From contig CAUGGC010000042.1 in the NCBI GenBank assembly GCA_959599095.1, forward strand, positions 1 to 12,264: 12,264 nucleotides of DNA. Reading direction: 5' to 3'. This DNA is from an uncultured Collinsella sp. (GTDB taxonomy: Bacteria > Actinomycetota > Coriobacteriia > Coriobacteriales > Coriobacteriaceae). The notes under the pieces were generated by a model. The model was not told the DNA's origin, searched no databases, and saw nothing but the letters and a program-made list of their open reading frames with translations. Below, one piece after another: positions 6,410-12,264 of this stretch; position 1 is the first letter of the stretch, and each line of letters opens with the position of its first letter. The translations under genes and the position numbers were made by a program.

Positions 6410-6973
6410 CTACTTGGTCTTGGCTACCAGCAGCGGGTCGCCCAGCTTGACGAGCGGGTTGCCGCCGATAAGCGTTCCGGACTCGCCGACATGGTCGATG
6501 CTCTTAAGACGATCGAGCTCGGAGACGATGACGGTCACGATGTCCTCGTGACCAGCGGCCTTAATGGCCTCGCGGTCGAAGCTGATGAGCGGCTGGCCTG
6601 CCTTGACCACATCGCCCATCTCGACAAAGCGGGCAAAACCCTTGCCGTTCATTTCCACGGTGCCCAGGCCGACATGGATGAACACGCGAAGACCGTCCTC
6701 GGTGATCATGCCAATGGAGTGGTTAGTGACAGTGGTGGCGCCGATGCGGCCGTTGGCGGGCGCATAGATGGTGCCGGTAATGGGCTCGATGCCATAGCCC
6801 TGGCCAAGCATACCCGAGGCAATCGTCTCGTCGGGAACCTCGTCCAGGTTGACGAGCACGCCGTTGACGGGGGCATAGATGACGCCTTCGCGGGTGGCGA
6901 AGCTTGCTGCGGGCGGAACGGACGCCTCGCCGGTCGAGGTGAAGGTGGACTTAAGCGAATCGAGCAGACCCAT
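6410..6973 (-). CDS. crr: PTS glucose-type IIA protein (EIIA-Glc)
   Basis: A free-standing 187-residue EIIA of the glucose family. It would accept phosphate from HPr on a His and pass it to a sugar-specific EIIB; in many bacteria it also signals sugar status. Family blocks: GVIYAPVNGVLVNLDEVPD (30-48), MLGQGYGIEP (55-64), the His of TNHSIGM (H85), and the active-site block FIHVGLGTVEMNGKGF with H100 as the expected phosphorylated residue. Length fits Crr (about 170) plus a short N-terminal extension. The ATG at 6973 has GGAGG 5 bases upstream; a far-upstream in-frame ATG (7054) was rejected. No HPr, EI or EIIBC genes are nearby, so it must serve partners encoded elsewhere. The gene name is given for the family; whether it is the regulatory Crr of this organism or a IIA for one permease is unknown. 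Confidence 0.92.
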   Translation of the reverse strand: MGLLDSLKSTFTSTGEASVPPAASFATREGVIYAPVNGVLVNLDEVPDETIASGMLGQGYGIEPITGTIYAPANGRIGATTVTNHSIGMITEDGLRVFIHVGLGTVEMNGKGFARFVEMGDVVKAGQPLISFDREAIKAAGHEDIVTVIVSELDRLKSIDHVGESGTLIGGNPLVKLGDPLLVAKTK

Positions 6974-7020
6974 AGTTGCCTCCAACTTAAATAGGCGCAT
7001 ATCGCGCGTTTGGTTTGCCG

Positions 7021-7054
7021 GAAACGTTTCATATGTGTTTCGCGGCTTGGTCAA
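7021..7054 (-). promoter_or_regulatory. Candidate PTS IIA promoter with a LacI/CcpA-type operator
   Basis: On the minus strand TTGACC (7049-7054) stands 15 bases before TATGAA (7028-7033), a short but possible -35/-10 pair. Overlapping the -10 is the perfect 10-bp palindrome GAAACGTTTC (7021-7030), within GGAAACGTTTCA. Such AAACGTTT-centred palindromes are typical binding sites of LacI-family regulators, including CcpA. Placement over the promoter suggests repression. The spacing of the promoter elements is the weak point. Confidence 0.4.
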
Positions 7055-7127
7055 CGCCCCTATTCTACGCTGCTCAGCGATACCTCTGAGCTGGGATTAT
7101 GTGATATATCAGTTGGAGGGAAACTTA

Positions 7128-7196
7128 TTGCCGGAGAGTTTCTACGTCCTGCACCCAACTGGGGTACGCTTAGATGCGAAAAAAGAGTGCGCATAA
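7128..7196 (+). CDS. Possible 22-codon leader ORF before the hydrolase gene
   Basis: TTGGAGGG (7113-7120) is followed after 7 bases by TTG (7128) and an open frame of 22 codons ending at TAA (7194-7196), 20 bases before the hydrolase ATG. The product would read M-P-E-S-F-Y-V-L-H-P-T-G and end in D-A-K-K-E-C-A. Only the well-placed ribosome site supports it. It could be a translated leader, or it could be untranslated 5' leader sequence with a chance purine run. No run of one amino acid suggests classical attenuation. Confidence 0.2.
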   Translation: MPESFYVLHPTGVRLDAKKECA

Positions 7197-7216
7197 TTTG
7201 CGCGAAGGGAGCACAT

Positions 7217-8116
7217 ATGATTGTCGAGAACCATGCGCTGTGGGGCGAGGAGCCGACCGAGGATTATCCGGCGACCTTTACGTATCTGGGTGCCGAGCCG
7301 CTGCCCGATAAACCGAATGGCCGCCGCCCCGCGGTGATCATCTGCGGCGGAGGCGGGTTTACGCATATCGCTCCGCACGAGCAGGACCCGGTGGCGTTTG
7401 CGTTTTTGGACCGCGGCTACCAGGCCTTTGTGCTCAACTATGTGACGAGTGGCACGGGTGACGTGAGCTTTCCGCACCCGCAGGCAGATCTTGCCAAGAT
7501 GGTCGCCACGGTGCGCGCGAATGCCGACGAGTGGCATGTCGACCCCAAGTGCGTGTGCGTCGTGGGCTTTTCTGCTGGCGGCATGATTTGCGCCTCGCTG
7601 GCAACACAGTGGAAGACCGGCCCCTTCGCGGCACTTGCCGGGGCGCGTCCGGACGACATTCGTCCCGATGCCGTGGTGCTGGGTTATCCATTGCTCGACT
7701 TTGCCTATGTGCGTGACATGCAGACGCGCGATCCGCGCATTGACTTGCGTGTGCCCAAGACGGGCGGCAAGACGGGGCGCGATTTGCTCAACGACTACCT
7801 GTCGATGGTGACGGGCGGCGAGGCAACTGACGAGCATTTGGCCGACATATGCCCCACCACGCATGTTTCGCGCCAGATGCCGCCGACCTTTGTGTGGGGC
7901 GTGTCCGACGACAAGACGGCGCCGATCGCGCAGGTCTATCCGTTTGCCCAACGCATGGCGGAGGAGGGCGTCGCTTGCGAGATGCACGTCTTTGACCAGG
8001 GCGGTCACGGCCTTTCGCTCGGCAACGCCAACACCGCGGTCGATAACGAGGACAAACAGGTGGCAGTCCGTCCTTGGATCCGCCTAGCCTTCCGTTTCCT
8101 GGAGCGCCATATGTAA
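7217..8116 (+). CDS. Alpha/beta hydrolase (acetyl-esterase / BD-FAE-like)
   Basis: A 299-residue cytoplasmic serine hydrolase. The nucleophile elbow GFSAGG (117-122, Ser119), an acid in GVSDDKTAPI (D231 or D232) and the His of GGHGLSL (H264) form the catalytic triad. The oxyanion region is ICGGGGF (42-48) in place of the classical HGGG, as in Aes/xylan-acetyl-esterase relatives (COG0657). RPAVIICGGGGFTH and GYQAFVLNYV are typical of this group. No signal peptide is present, so it would act on small intracellular esters, such as acetylated sugars, after uptake. The ATG at 7217 follows AAGGGA with 6 bases between; an in-frame ATG at 7010 was rejected. The small gene that follows begins 47 bases after the stop and is probably co-transcribed. 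The actual substrate cannot be read from the sequence. Confidence 0.88.
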   Translation: MIVENHALWGEEPTEDYPATFTYLGAEPLPDKPNGRRPAVIICGGGGFTHIAPHEQDPVAFAFLDRGYQAFVLNYVTSGTGDVSFPHPQADLAKMVATVRANADEWHVDPKCVCVVGFSAGGMICASLATQWKTGPFAALAGARPDDIRPDAVVLGYPLLDFAYVRDMQTRDPRIDLRVPKTGGKTGRDLLNDYLSMVTGGEATDEHLADICPTTHVSRQMPPTFVWGVSDDKTAPIAQVYPFAQRMAEEGVACEMHVFDQGGHGLSLGNANTAVDNEDKQVAVRPWIRLAFRFLERHM

Positions 8117-8163
8117 AAGTAGACTACTTGCCCGTTTCAAAAAGTCTGCTTAGAGGAGGAGCC

Positions 8164-8484
8164 ATGCTTGAGGGTACGTATGTGGTTTCGGCCCAGACGC
8201 TGGTGGGGAGTAAACGCGGCGAGGTGACGTTTTCACATGGGGTGAACGGCGTGCTCAGGGCAGTACTAAACGTCAGGGGTCTCAATATCGCTCTCTCGAG
8301 TGCCCGCGCTGAGGGCGATTTCTTTGAACTCTCGGGTACTATCTCCCACGTCTTGATGGGCAAGGCGCCCTTTACATGCACGGGGTCAGTCGAGGGTGAT
8401 CGACTCACTGCTACCGCGCGGTCGGGTTCCGTTTCGATCTCGCTGAGCGGTATGCGCAAAGAGCTTTCGGGGCGCACCGCATAA
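8164..8484 (+). CDS. Small uncharacterised beta-rich protein
   Basis: A 106-residue protein I cannot name. It starts MLEGTYVVSAQTLVGSKRGE and continues as short alternating strands separated by polar turns: VTFSHGV, LRAVLNVRG, LNIALSSA, FFELSGTISH, APFTCTGSVEGD, LTATARSG and VSISLSGMRKEL. The pattern of paired G-T/S-G turns suggests a small antiparallel beta sheet or barrel, perhaps with repeated hairpins. It has one Cys, no signal peptide and no membrane segment, so it should be cytoplasmic. GAGGAGGA ahead of ATG 8164 is a strong ribosome site. The position 47 bases after the hydrolase stop implies shared transcription and perhaps related function. No catalytic motif is visible. Codon use resembles its neighbours. 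An overlapping minus-strand frame of similar length has no ribosome site and was not accepted. Confidence 0.7.
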   Translation: MLEGTYVVSAQTLVGSKRGEVTFSHGVNGVLRAVLNVRGLNIALSSARAEGDFFELSGTISHVLMGKAPFTCTGSVEGDRLTATARSGSVSISLSGMRKELSGRTA

Positions 8485-8509
8485 AGTTCGCGCAGGTAAA
8501 CATCGGTAT

Positions 8510-8583
8510 TTGACTTTATAAAATAGTTCAGAGCGCTATCATTTGTCGTTACGAGTTGGTTAGCCCCGGTAAACGGTTAACCG
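8510..8583 (+). promoter_or_regulatory. Candidate promoter/operator region of the FeoAB gene
   Basis: The 121-base gap before the gene is AT-rich at its centre: TTGACTTTATAAAAT (8510-8524) and TATCAT (8537-8542), though no pair has ideal spacing. Further on, GGTTAGCC (8558-8565) and the perfect palindrome CGGTTAACCG (8574-8583) resemble half-sites of the DtxR/IdeR iron-regulator consensus (GGTTAG/CTAACC). Iron control of Feo genes is common, so the reading is plausible, but no full 19-bp site is present. Confidence 0.3.
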
Positions 8584-8605
8584 CGTCTAACGAAAGGATG
8601 AGCGC

Positions 8606-10966
8606 GTGAAGCTCGATACACTCGAGATTGGAAAGGACGCCGTTGTCGCATCGGTGACATCCGATGATCAGGCGCTCCGACAGCATATTTTGGACATGGG
8701 CCTAACGCCGGGCACCGAAGTCACCATGATGAAATACGCCCCTATGGGAGATCCGCTCGAGATCCGTCTGCGTGGCTACGAGTTGACACTGCGCAAGGAC
8801 GATGCCGCCCGCATTGAGCTCGTGGGCATTCACGATACCGATATGGGTCCGCGCGCTAACGCTGCAATCGGCACGACGGAGCATCCGGCACTCGGCGAGG
8901 GGACGTATTCGCCCCGTGCGGCAAAGACGGCCGTGCCCGAGGGCGCGCCGCTGCACTTTGCCCTCGCCGGCAACCAAAACTGCGGCAAGACCACGTTATT
9001 CAACCAGCTGACGGGCTCCAACCAGCACGTCGGTAACTTTCCCGGCGTGACGGTCGACCGCAAAGATGGCACCATCCGTAACCATCCCGAGGCGAGCGTC
9101 ACCGACCTGCCTGGCATTTACTCCCTGTCGCCGTACACGGGCGAAGAAATCGTCAGCCGCCAATTCATCTTGGACGAAGATCCCGACGCCATCATCGACA
9201 TCATCGACGCCACCAACATCGAGCGTAACCTGTACCTGACGCTGCAGCTCATGGAGCTCGACCGCCCCATGGTCATCGCGCTCAACATGATGGACGAGGT
9301 GACGGCCAACGGCGGCGCCGTAGACGTCAACCTGCTCGAGAGCCTGCTGGGCGTGCCTGTTGTTCCCATTAGCGCTGCCCGCAACGAGGGTATTGGCGAG
9401 TTGGTGGATCATGCCTTGCACGTGGCGCGGTTCCGCGAGCGCCCCGGTCGCCTGGACTTCTGCGCGCCCGATGGCCCAGACGGCGGCGCGCTGCATCGCT
9501 GCATTCACGGCATCGCCAACCTTATCGAGGACCATGCCGCGACGGCGCACATTCCGGTGCGTTTTGCGGCGACCAAGCTGGTTGAGGGCGACGAGCTGGT
9601 GACCGAGGCGCTTCATCTGGACCGTAACGAACTTGACGCCATCGAGCACATCATTACCCAGATGGAGGGTGAGGCCGGTACCGACCGTCTATCTGCACTG
9701 GCTGACATGCGCTTCGGCTTTATCGGCGACGTGTGTGGGCGCTGCGTAGTCAAGCCGCACGAGAGCCGCGAGCACGTGCGTTCCGTCAAGATCGACCGCA
9801 TCCTGACGGGTCGCTATACGGCCATTCCGGCGTTCCTGGTGATCATGGGTCTCGTCTTTTGGCTGACGTTTGGCGTGATCGGCGCGGCGTTGCAAGGACT
9901 TATGGAGGACGGCATCGCTGCCATCATCGCCTCGGCCGATGCGGGCCTCAAGGCGTTCGGCACCAACGACGTGGTGCGCTCGCTGGCTGTCGACGGTGTG
10001 CTTACGGGCGTGGGCAGCGTGCTGACCTTCCTGCCGATTATCGTCGTGCTCTTTTTGTTCCTCTCCATTCTGGAAGACTCCGGCTACATGGCGCGCGTGG
10101 CCTTTGTCATGGATAAGGTGCTGCGTCGCTTTGGCCTGTCGGGCCGCAGCTTCGTGCCTATGCTTGTTGGTTTTGGCTGCACCGTGCCAGCTATCATGTC
10201 GACCCGTACGCTCCCATCCGAGCACGACCGCAAGATGACGGTCATGCTCACGCCGTTCATGAGCTGCTCGGCTAAGTTACCGGTCTACGGCCTGCTGTGC
10301 GGGGCGTTTTTCCCGCAGGCGACGGTTCCCGCCATGGTCTCGCTCTATCTGATTGGCATTGCGGTTGGTTGCATCGCGGCTTTGGTGCTCAACCGCACAG
10401 CATTTAAGGGCGACCCGGTGCCGTTTATCATGGAGCTTCCCAACTACCGCCTGCCGAGCGTCAAGACGACGGTGATGCTGGCATGGGATAAGGCCAAGGA
10501 CTTCATCACCAAGGCCTTCACCATTATCTTTGCCGCTACGGTGGTCATTTGGTTCCTCCAGACGTTCGACATTCGCTTTAATGTGGTCGCCGACCAGTCG
10601 CAGAGTCTGCTTGCCGGTCTGGGTAGCATCATCGCGCCGGTGTTGGCCCCGCTCGGCTTTGGCGACTGGCGCGCATCCACGGCGCTCGTCACCGGACTTA
10701 TTGCCAAAGAGAGCGTCATCTCAACGCTCACGGTGCTTTTGGGCGCAACCTCTCCCGCGGCACTGTCAGCCATGTTTTCGCCGTTTACCGCCTACGTGTT
10801 CTTGGTCTTTACGCTGCTGTACCCGCCTTGCGTGGCGTCCATCGGCGCCGTCAAGAGCGAGTTGGGCGCGCGCTATGCCGTGGCCGTGTTCGCGTTTCAG
10901 GTGGCAGTCGCCTGGATCGTGGCGTTTGTCGTGCATTCGGCGGGTATATTGCTGGGGTTGGCTTAG
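8606..10966 (+). CDS. feoB: Ferrous iron transporter FeoAB, FeoA fused to FeoB
   Basis: A 786-residue inner-membrane Fe(II) importer. Residues 1-75 form a FeoA SH3-like domain (ILDMGLTPGTEV, LRGYELTLRKDDA); a linker of about 40 follows. The FeoB G domain carries G1 GNQNCGKT (122-129), G2 in FPGVTVD (145-151), G3 DLPG (167-170), G4 NMMD (227-230) and G5 SAA (256-258). A helical regulatory domain leads into the membrane part from about 404 to 783, with the Gate blocks GFGCTVPAIMSTRTL (522-536) and SCSAKLPVYG (553-562), KESVIST and YPPCVASIGAVKSELG. Cysteines in the Gate and core regions are those usually placed in the transport path. G1 has Q and C where many FeoB have P and S, a known variant. 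The GTG start follows AAAGGA by 7 bases; an overlapping ATG (8598) is closed at once by TGA. FeoC is absent. The protein is complete. Confidence 0.96.
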   Translation: MKLDTLEIGKDAVVASVTSDDQALRQHILDMGLTPGTEVTMMKYAPMGDPLEIRLRGYELTLRKDDAARIELVGIHDTDMGPRANAAIGTTEHPALGEGTYSPRAAKTAVPEGAPLHFALAGNQNCGKTTLFNQLTGSNQHVGNFPGVTVDRKDGTIRNHPEASVTDLPGIYSLSPYTGEEIVSRQFILDEDPDAIIDIIDATNIERNLYLTLQLMELDRPMVIALNMMDEVTANGGAVDVNLLESLLGVPVVPISAARNEGIGELVDHALHVARFRERPGRLDFCAPDGPDGGALHRCIHGIANLIEDHAATAHIPVRFAATKLVEGDELVTEALHLDRNELDAIEHIITQMEGEAGTDRLSALADMRFGFIGDVCGRCVVKPHESREHVRSVKIDRILTGRYTAIPAFLVIMGLVFWLTFGVIGAALQGLMEDGIAAIIASADAGLKAFGTNDVVRSLAVDGVLTGVGSVLTFLPIIVVLFLFLSILEDSGYMARVAFVMDKVLRRFGLSGRSFVPMLVGFGCTVPAIMSTRTLPSEHDRKMTVMLTPFMSCSAKLPVYGLLCGAFFPQATVPAMVSLYLIGIAVGCIAALVLNRTAFKGDPVPFIMELPNYRLPSVKTTVMLAWDKAKDFITKAFTIIFAATVVIWFLQTFDIRFNVVADQSQSLLAGLGSIIAPVLAPLGFGDWRASTALVTGLIAKESVISTLTVLLGATSPAALSAMFSPFTAYVFLVFTLLYPPCVASIGAVKSELGARYAVAVFAFQVAVAWIVAFVVHSAGILLGLA

Positions 10967-11007
10967 CTATTTATTGATGGCGTAACCTCTATGTACCGAA
11001 TTGTTTT

Positions 11008-11042
11008 CGGCCCCGCATCTGTTGCTGACGGATGCGGGGCCG
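11008..11042 (+). terminator. Terminator hairpin after FeoAB
   Basis: CGGCCCCGCATC (11008-11019) and GATGCGGGGCCG (11031-11042) form a perfect 12-bp stem with an 11-base loop, about 40 bases after the FeoAB stop. The stem is very stable, but the sequence after it (TTGCTATATAAT) is a weak U tract. The perfect -10 of the next promoter begins 7 bases later, so the two signals share DNA. Confidence 0.7.
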
Positions 11043-11054
11043 TTGCTATATAAT
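11025..11054 (+). promoter_or_regulatory. Predicted promoter of the MFS exporter gene
   Basis: A perfect -10 element TATAAT (11049-11054) stands 18 bases after CTGACG (11025-11030), which matches the -35 consensus at four positions. The -35 lies in the loop of the preceding terminator and the spacer contains its right arm. Transcription would start near 11061, 27 bases before the ATG. Confidence 0.55.
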
Positions 11055-11087
11055 CGCCTCCGCTCAAAATGATTGGAGACGTTATAT

Positions 11088-12264
11088 ATGAGTCAGGCAA
11101 GGCAAGACGGTATCGCGCTCAAGCAGTGGCTCCCGCTTATCGGGCTCGCCTGTTGCGCGTTCGTGTTCAACACGTCGGAGTTCATGCCCATCGGCCTGCT
11201 GACCGACATCGCCGCATCGTTTTCGCTCACCGAGGCCCAAGCTGGCATCATGATCTCGGTCTATGCCTGGGGCGTCATGCTGCTGTCGTTGCCGCTCATG
11301 GTGTTCGCTTCGCGCTTTGAGTTCAAGCGGATGCTGCTCGGCGTGCTTGCCGTGTTCTCGCTGGGCCAGTTCCTGTCCGCCGTGGCGCCGACCTACCCCA
11401 TCTTGGTCTGCGCACGCCTGGTGGTCGCCTGCGCGCATGCCGTGTTCTGGTCGGTCGCCTCGATCATGGCGTCGCGCCTGGTTGACACGCGCCACGGGGC
11501 GCTCGCCATCAGCATGATCGCCACGGGATCGTCCATCGCGCAGATCTTTGGCCTGCCCCTCGGCCGCGCCATTGGCCTGGCCGTGGGCTGGCGTATGACG
11601 TTTGCCGTGGTTGGGGCCCTCTCTGCCGCTGCGGTGGTGTACCAGGCCGCCGTGTTCCCGGCCATGCCGGCGGGCGAGCGCTTTACCGTCAAACAGCTGC
11701 CCGAGCTGCTCAAGAACCCGTTCCTGATTGCGCTCTACGCGGTCACGGTCTTTATGGCGACCGGCTACTACGCGGGTTACAGCTATATCGAGCCCTTCCT
11801 GGCGCAGGTCGCTCATGTCGACGCAAGCGCCATCACCATGACGCTGACGGCGTTCGGCTGCTCCGGCCTGGTGGGCAGCTGGCTGTTTGGCCGCCTGTTC
11901 GATGGGCATCGGTTTCCGTTCTTGGCGATCACGCTCTCCGGCGTGCCGGTGGCCCTGCTGCTCATGGGTCCGGCCGCATCATCGCTCGCGGCAGTGCTTG
12001 CCGTTTGCGCGCTGTGGGGCTGCTGCTCCACGGCCTTTAACGTGGCGTTCCAGGCCGAGCTCATCAAGTACACGCCGGCGGACTCGTCGGCCGTCGCCAT
12101 GTCGATCTTCTCGGGCCTGTTCAATCTGGGTATCGGCACGGGCACCGCGATCGGCGGCGCCGTGGTTTCGGGCCCCGGTATCGCCTGGATCGGCTTCGCG
12201 GGCGGGGCGATCGCTCATATGACCCAATCCGCTGTCAAGAGCCACAATGGCCCCGCCGACCGCT
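11088..12264 (+). CDS. MFS sugar efflux transporter, SotB/AraJ type, 3' end altered and cut by the window edge
   Basis: An open frame of 392 codons with no stop before the edge. It has eleven clear membrane segments and closely follows the SotB family: FNTSEFMPIGLL (residues 26-37), GIMISVYAWGVMLLSLP, ARLVVACAHAVFWSVAS, IATGSSIAQIFGLPLGR, WRMTF, YYAGYSYIEPFL and IFSGLFNLGIGTG. Such proton-driven exporters remove sugars, IPTG-like compounds or drugs. The ATG at 11088 follows TTGGAG by 9 bases, and the promoter at 11025-11054 is well placed. The end is odd. Homologues continue into a full twelfth membrane segment after a G-F-A-G-G-A-I-A-like block; here the frame changes to polar H-M-T-Q-S-A-V-K-S-H-N-G-P-A-D-R after only about 11 residues of that segment. 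The change coincides with the 14-bp repeat at 12218. The protein may be functional, truncated or fused to another gene. Confidence 0.85.
   Translation, partial: MSQARQDGIALKQWLPLIGLACCAFVFNTSEFMPIGLLTDIAASFSLTEAQAGIMISVYAWGVMLLSLPLMVFASRFEFKRMLLGVLAVFSLGQFLSAVAPTYPILVCARLVVACAHAVFWSVASIMASRLVDTRHGALAISMIATGSSIAQIFGLPLGRAIGLAVGWRMTFAVVGALSAAAVVYQAAVFPAMPAGERFTVKQLPELLKNPFLIALYAVTVFMATGYYAGYSYIEPFLAQVAHVDASAITMTLTAFGCSGLVGSWLFGRLFDGHRFPFLAITLSGVPVALLLMGPAASSLAAVLAVCALWGCCSTAFNVAFQAELIKYTPADSSAVAMSIFSGLFNLGIGTGTAIGGAVVSGPGIAWIGFAGGAIAHMTQSAVKSHNGPADR
12218..12231 (+). repeat. Right copy of the inverted 14-bp repeat, TATGACCCAATCCG
   Basis: Identical to the minus-strand sequence at 30-43. It begins at the point where the MFS protein departs from its family, and it contains an in-frame ATG (12219) whose reading M-T-Q-S resembles the start of the gene at the left edge (also M-T-Q-S). 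No good ribosome site precedes it here. Beyond the 14 bases the two copies differ. Confidence 0.6.

Noticed and set aside
6995..7203. Two similar GC palindromes, GCGCATATCGCGC (6995-7007) and GCGCATAATTTGCGC (7189-7203), ahead of the divergent genes
   Set aside because: Arms are only 4-5 bases and the centres differ in length. In GC-rich DNA this is weak evidence for a shared operator.
8117..8129. 13-bp palindrome AAGTAGACTACTT just after the hydrolase stop
   Set aside because: The stem is only 6 bp and AT-rich, with no T run after it. A chance palindrome is as likely as a signal.
1..12264. CRISPR arrays, tRNA or rRNA genes, transposase genes and prophage genes
   Set aside because: None was seen on either strand. 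No periodic repeat with spacers, no cloverleaf-like sequence and no transposase or integrase motif is present, so the idea of a mobile or invertible segment rests only on the edge repeats.

Overview
The window is GC-rich bacterial chromosome. The gene set suggests an anaerobic or fermentative actinobacterium of the Coriobacteriia, perhaps Collinsella-like: a COG2984/COG4120/COG1101 ABC importer, a WYL-type regulator, asparaginyl-tRNA synthetase, a free-standing glucose-type PTS IIA protein, a FeoA-FeoB fusion and a SotB-type exporter. That assignment is inference; no rRNA, tRNA or other phylogenetic marker is present.

Layout. The left two thirds (1-6973) read on the minus strand. From right to left they hold: a crr-like IIA gene (6410-6973) with its terminator; asnS (4825-6240) with a very good terminator; a WYL-type regulator (3781-4566); a three-gene ABC importer operon made of lipoprotein (2640-3620), permease (1513-2436) and ATPase (726-1520), closed by two terminator hairpins; and the 5' part of a secreted metallophosphatase/5'-nucleotidase gene (20-568) cut off after about 180 codons. 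The right third (7217-12264) reads on the plus strand: an alpha/beta hydrolase, a 106-aa orphan protein, a 786-aa FeoA-FeoB ferrous iron transporter, and an MFS exporter that runs to the window edge. The divergent region between the two halves (6974-7216) holds a perfect GAAACGTTTC palindrome of the kind bound by LacI/CcpA-type regulators.

How the genes work together. The ABC genes form one transport system of unknown substrate (related systems carry tryptophan or other small molecules). The adjacent WYL-type gene is a candidate regulator, and two 12-bp direct repeats spaced 21 bp lie just upstream of the transporter promoter. The PTS IIA protein belongs to sugar uptake and its signalling. 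FeoAB imports Fe(II). The other genes are neighbours without an obvious shared pathway.

The most unusual feature is at the two edges. The metallophosphatase gene on the left and the MFS gene on the right each lose their family sequence at about the point where an identical 14-bp sequence, TATGACCCAATCCG, begins. The two copies are in inverted orientation (30-43 and 12218-12231) and each is followed by a different sequence. This could be a recombination or inversion site, two related insertions, an assembly artefact or chance.
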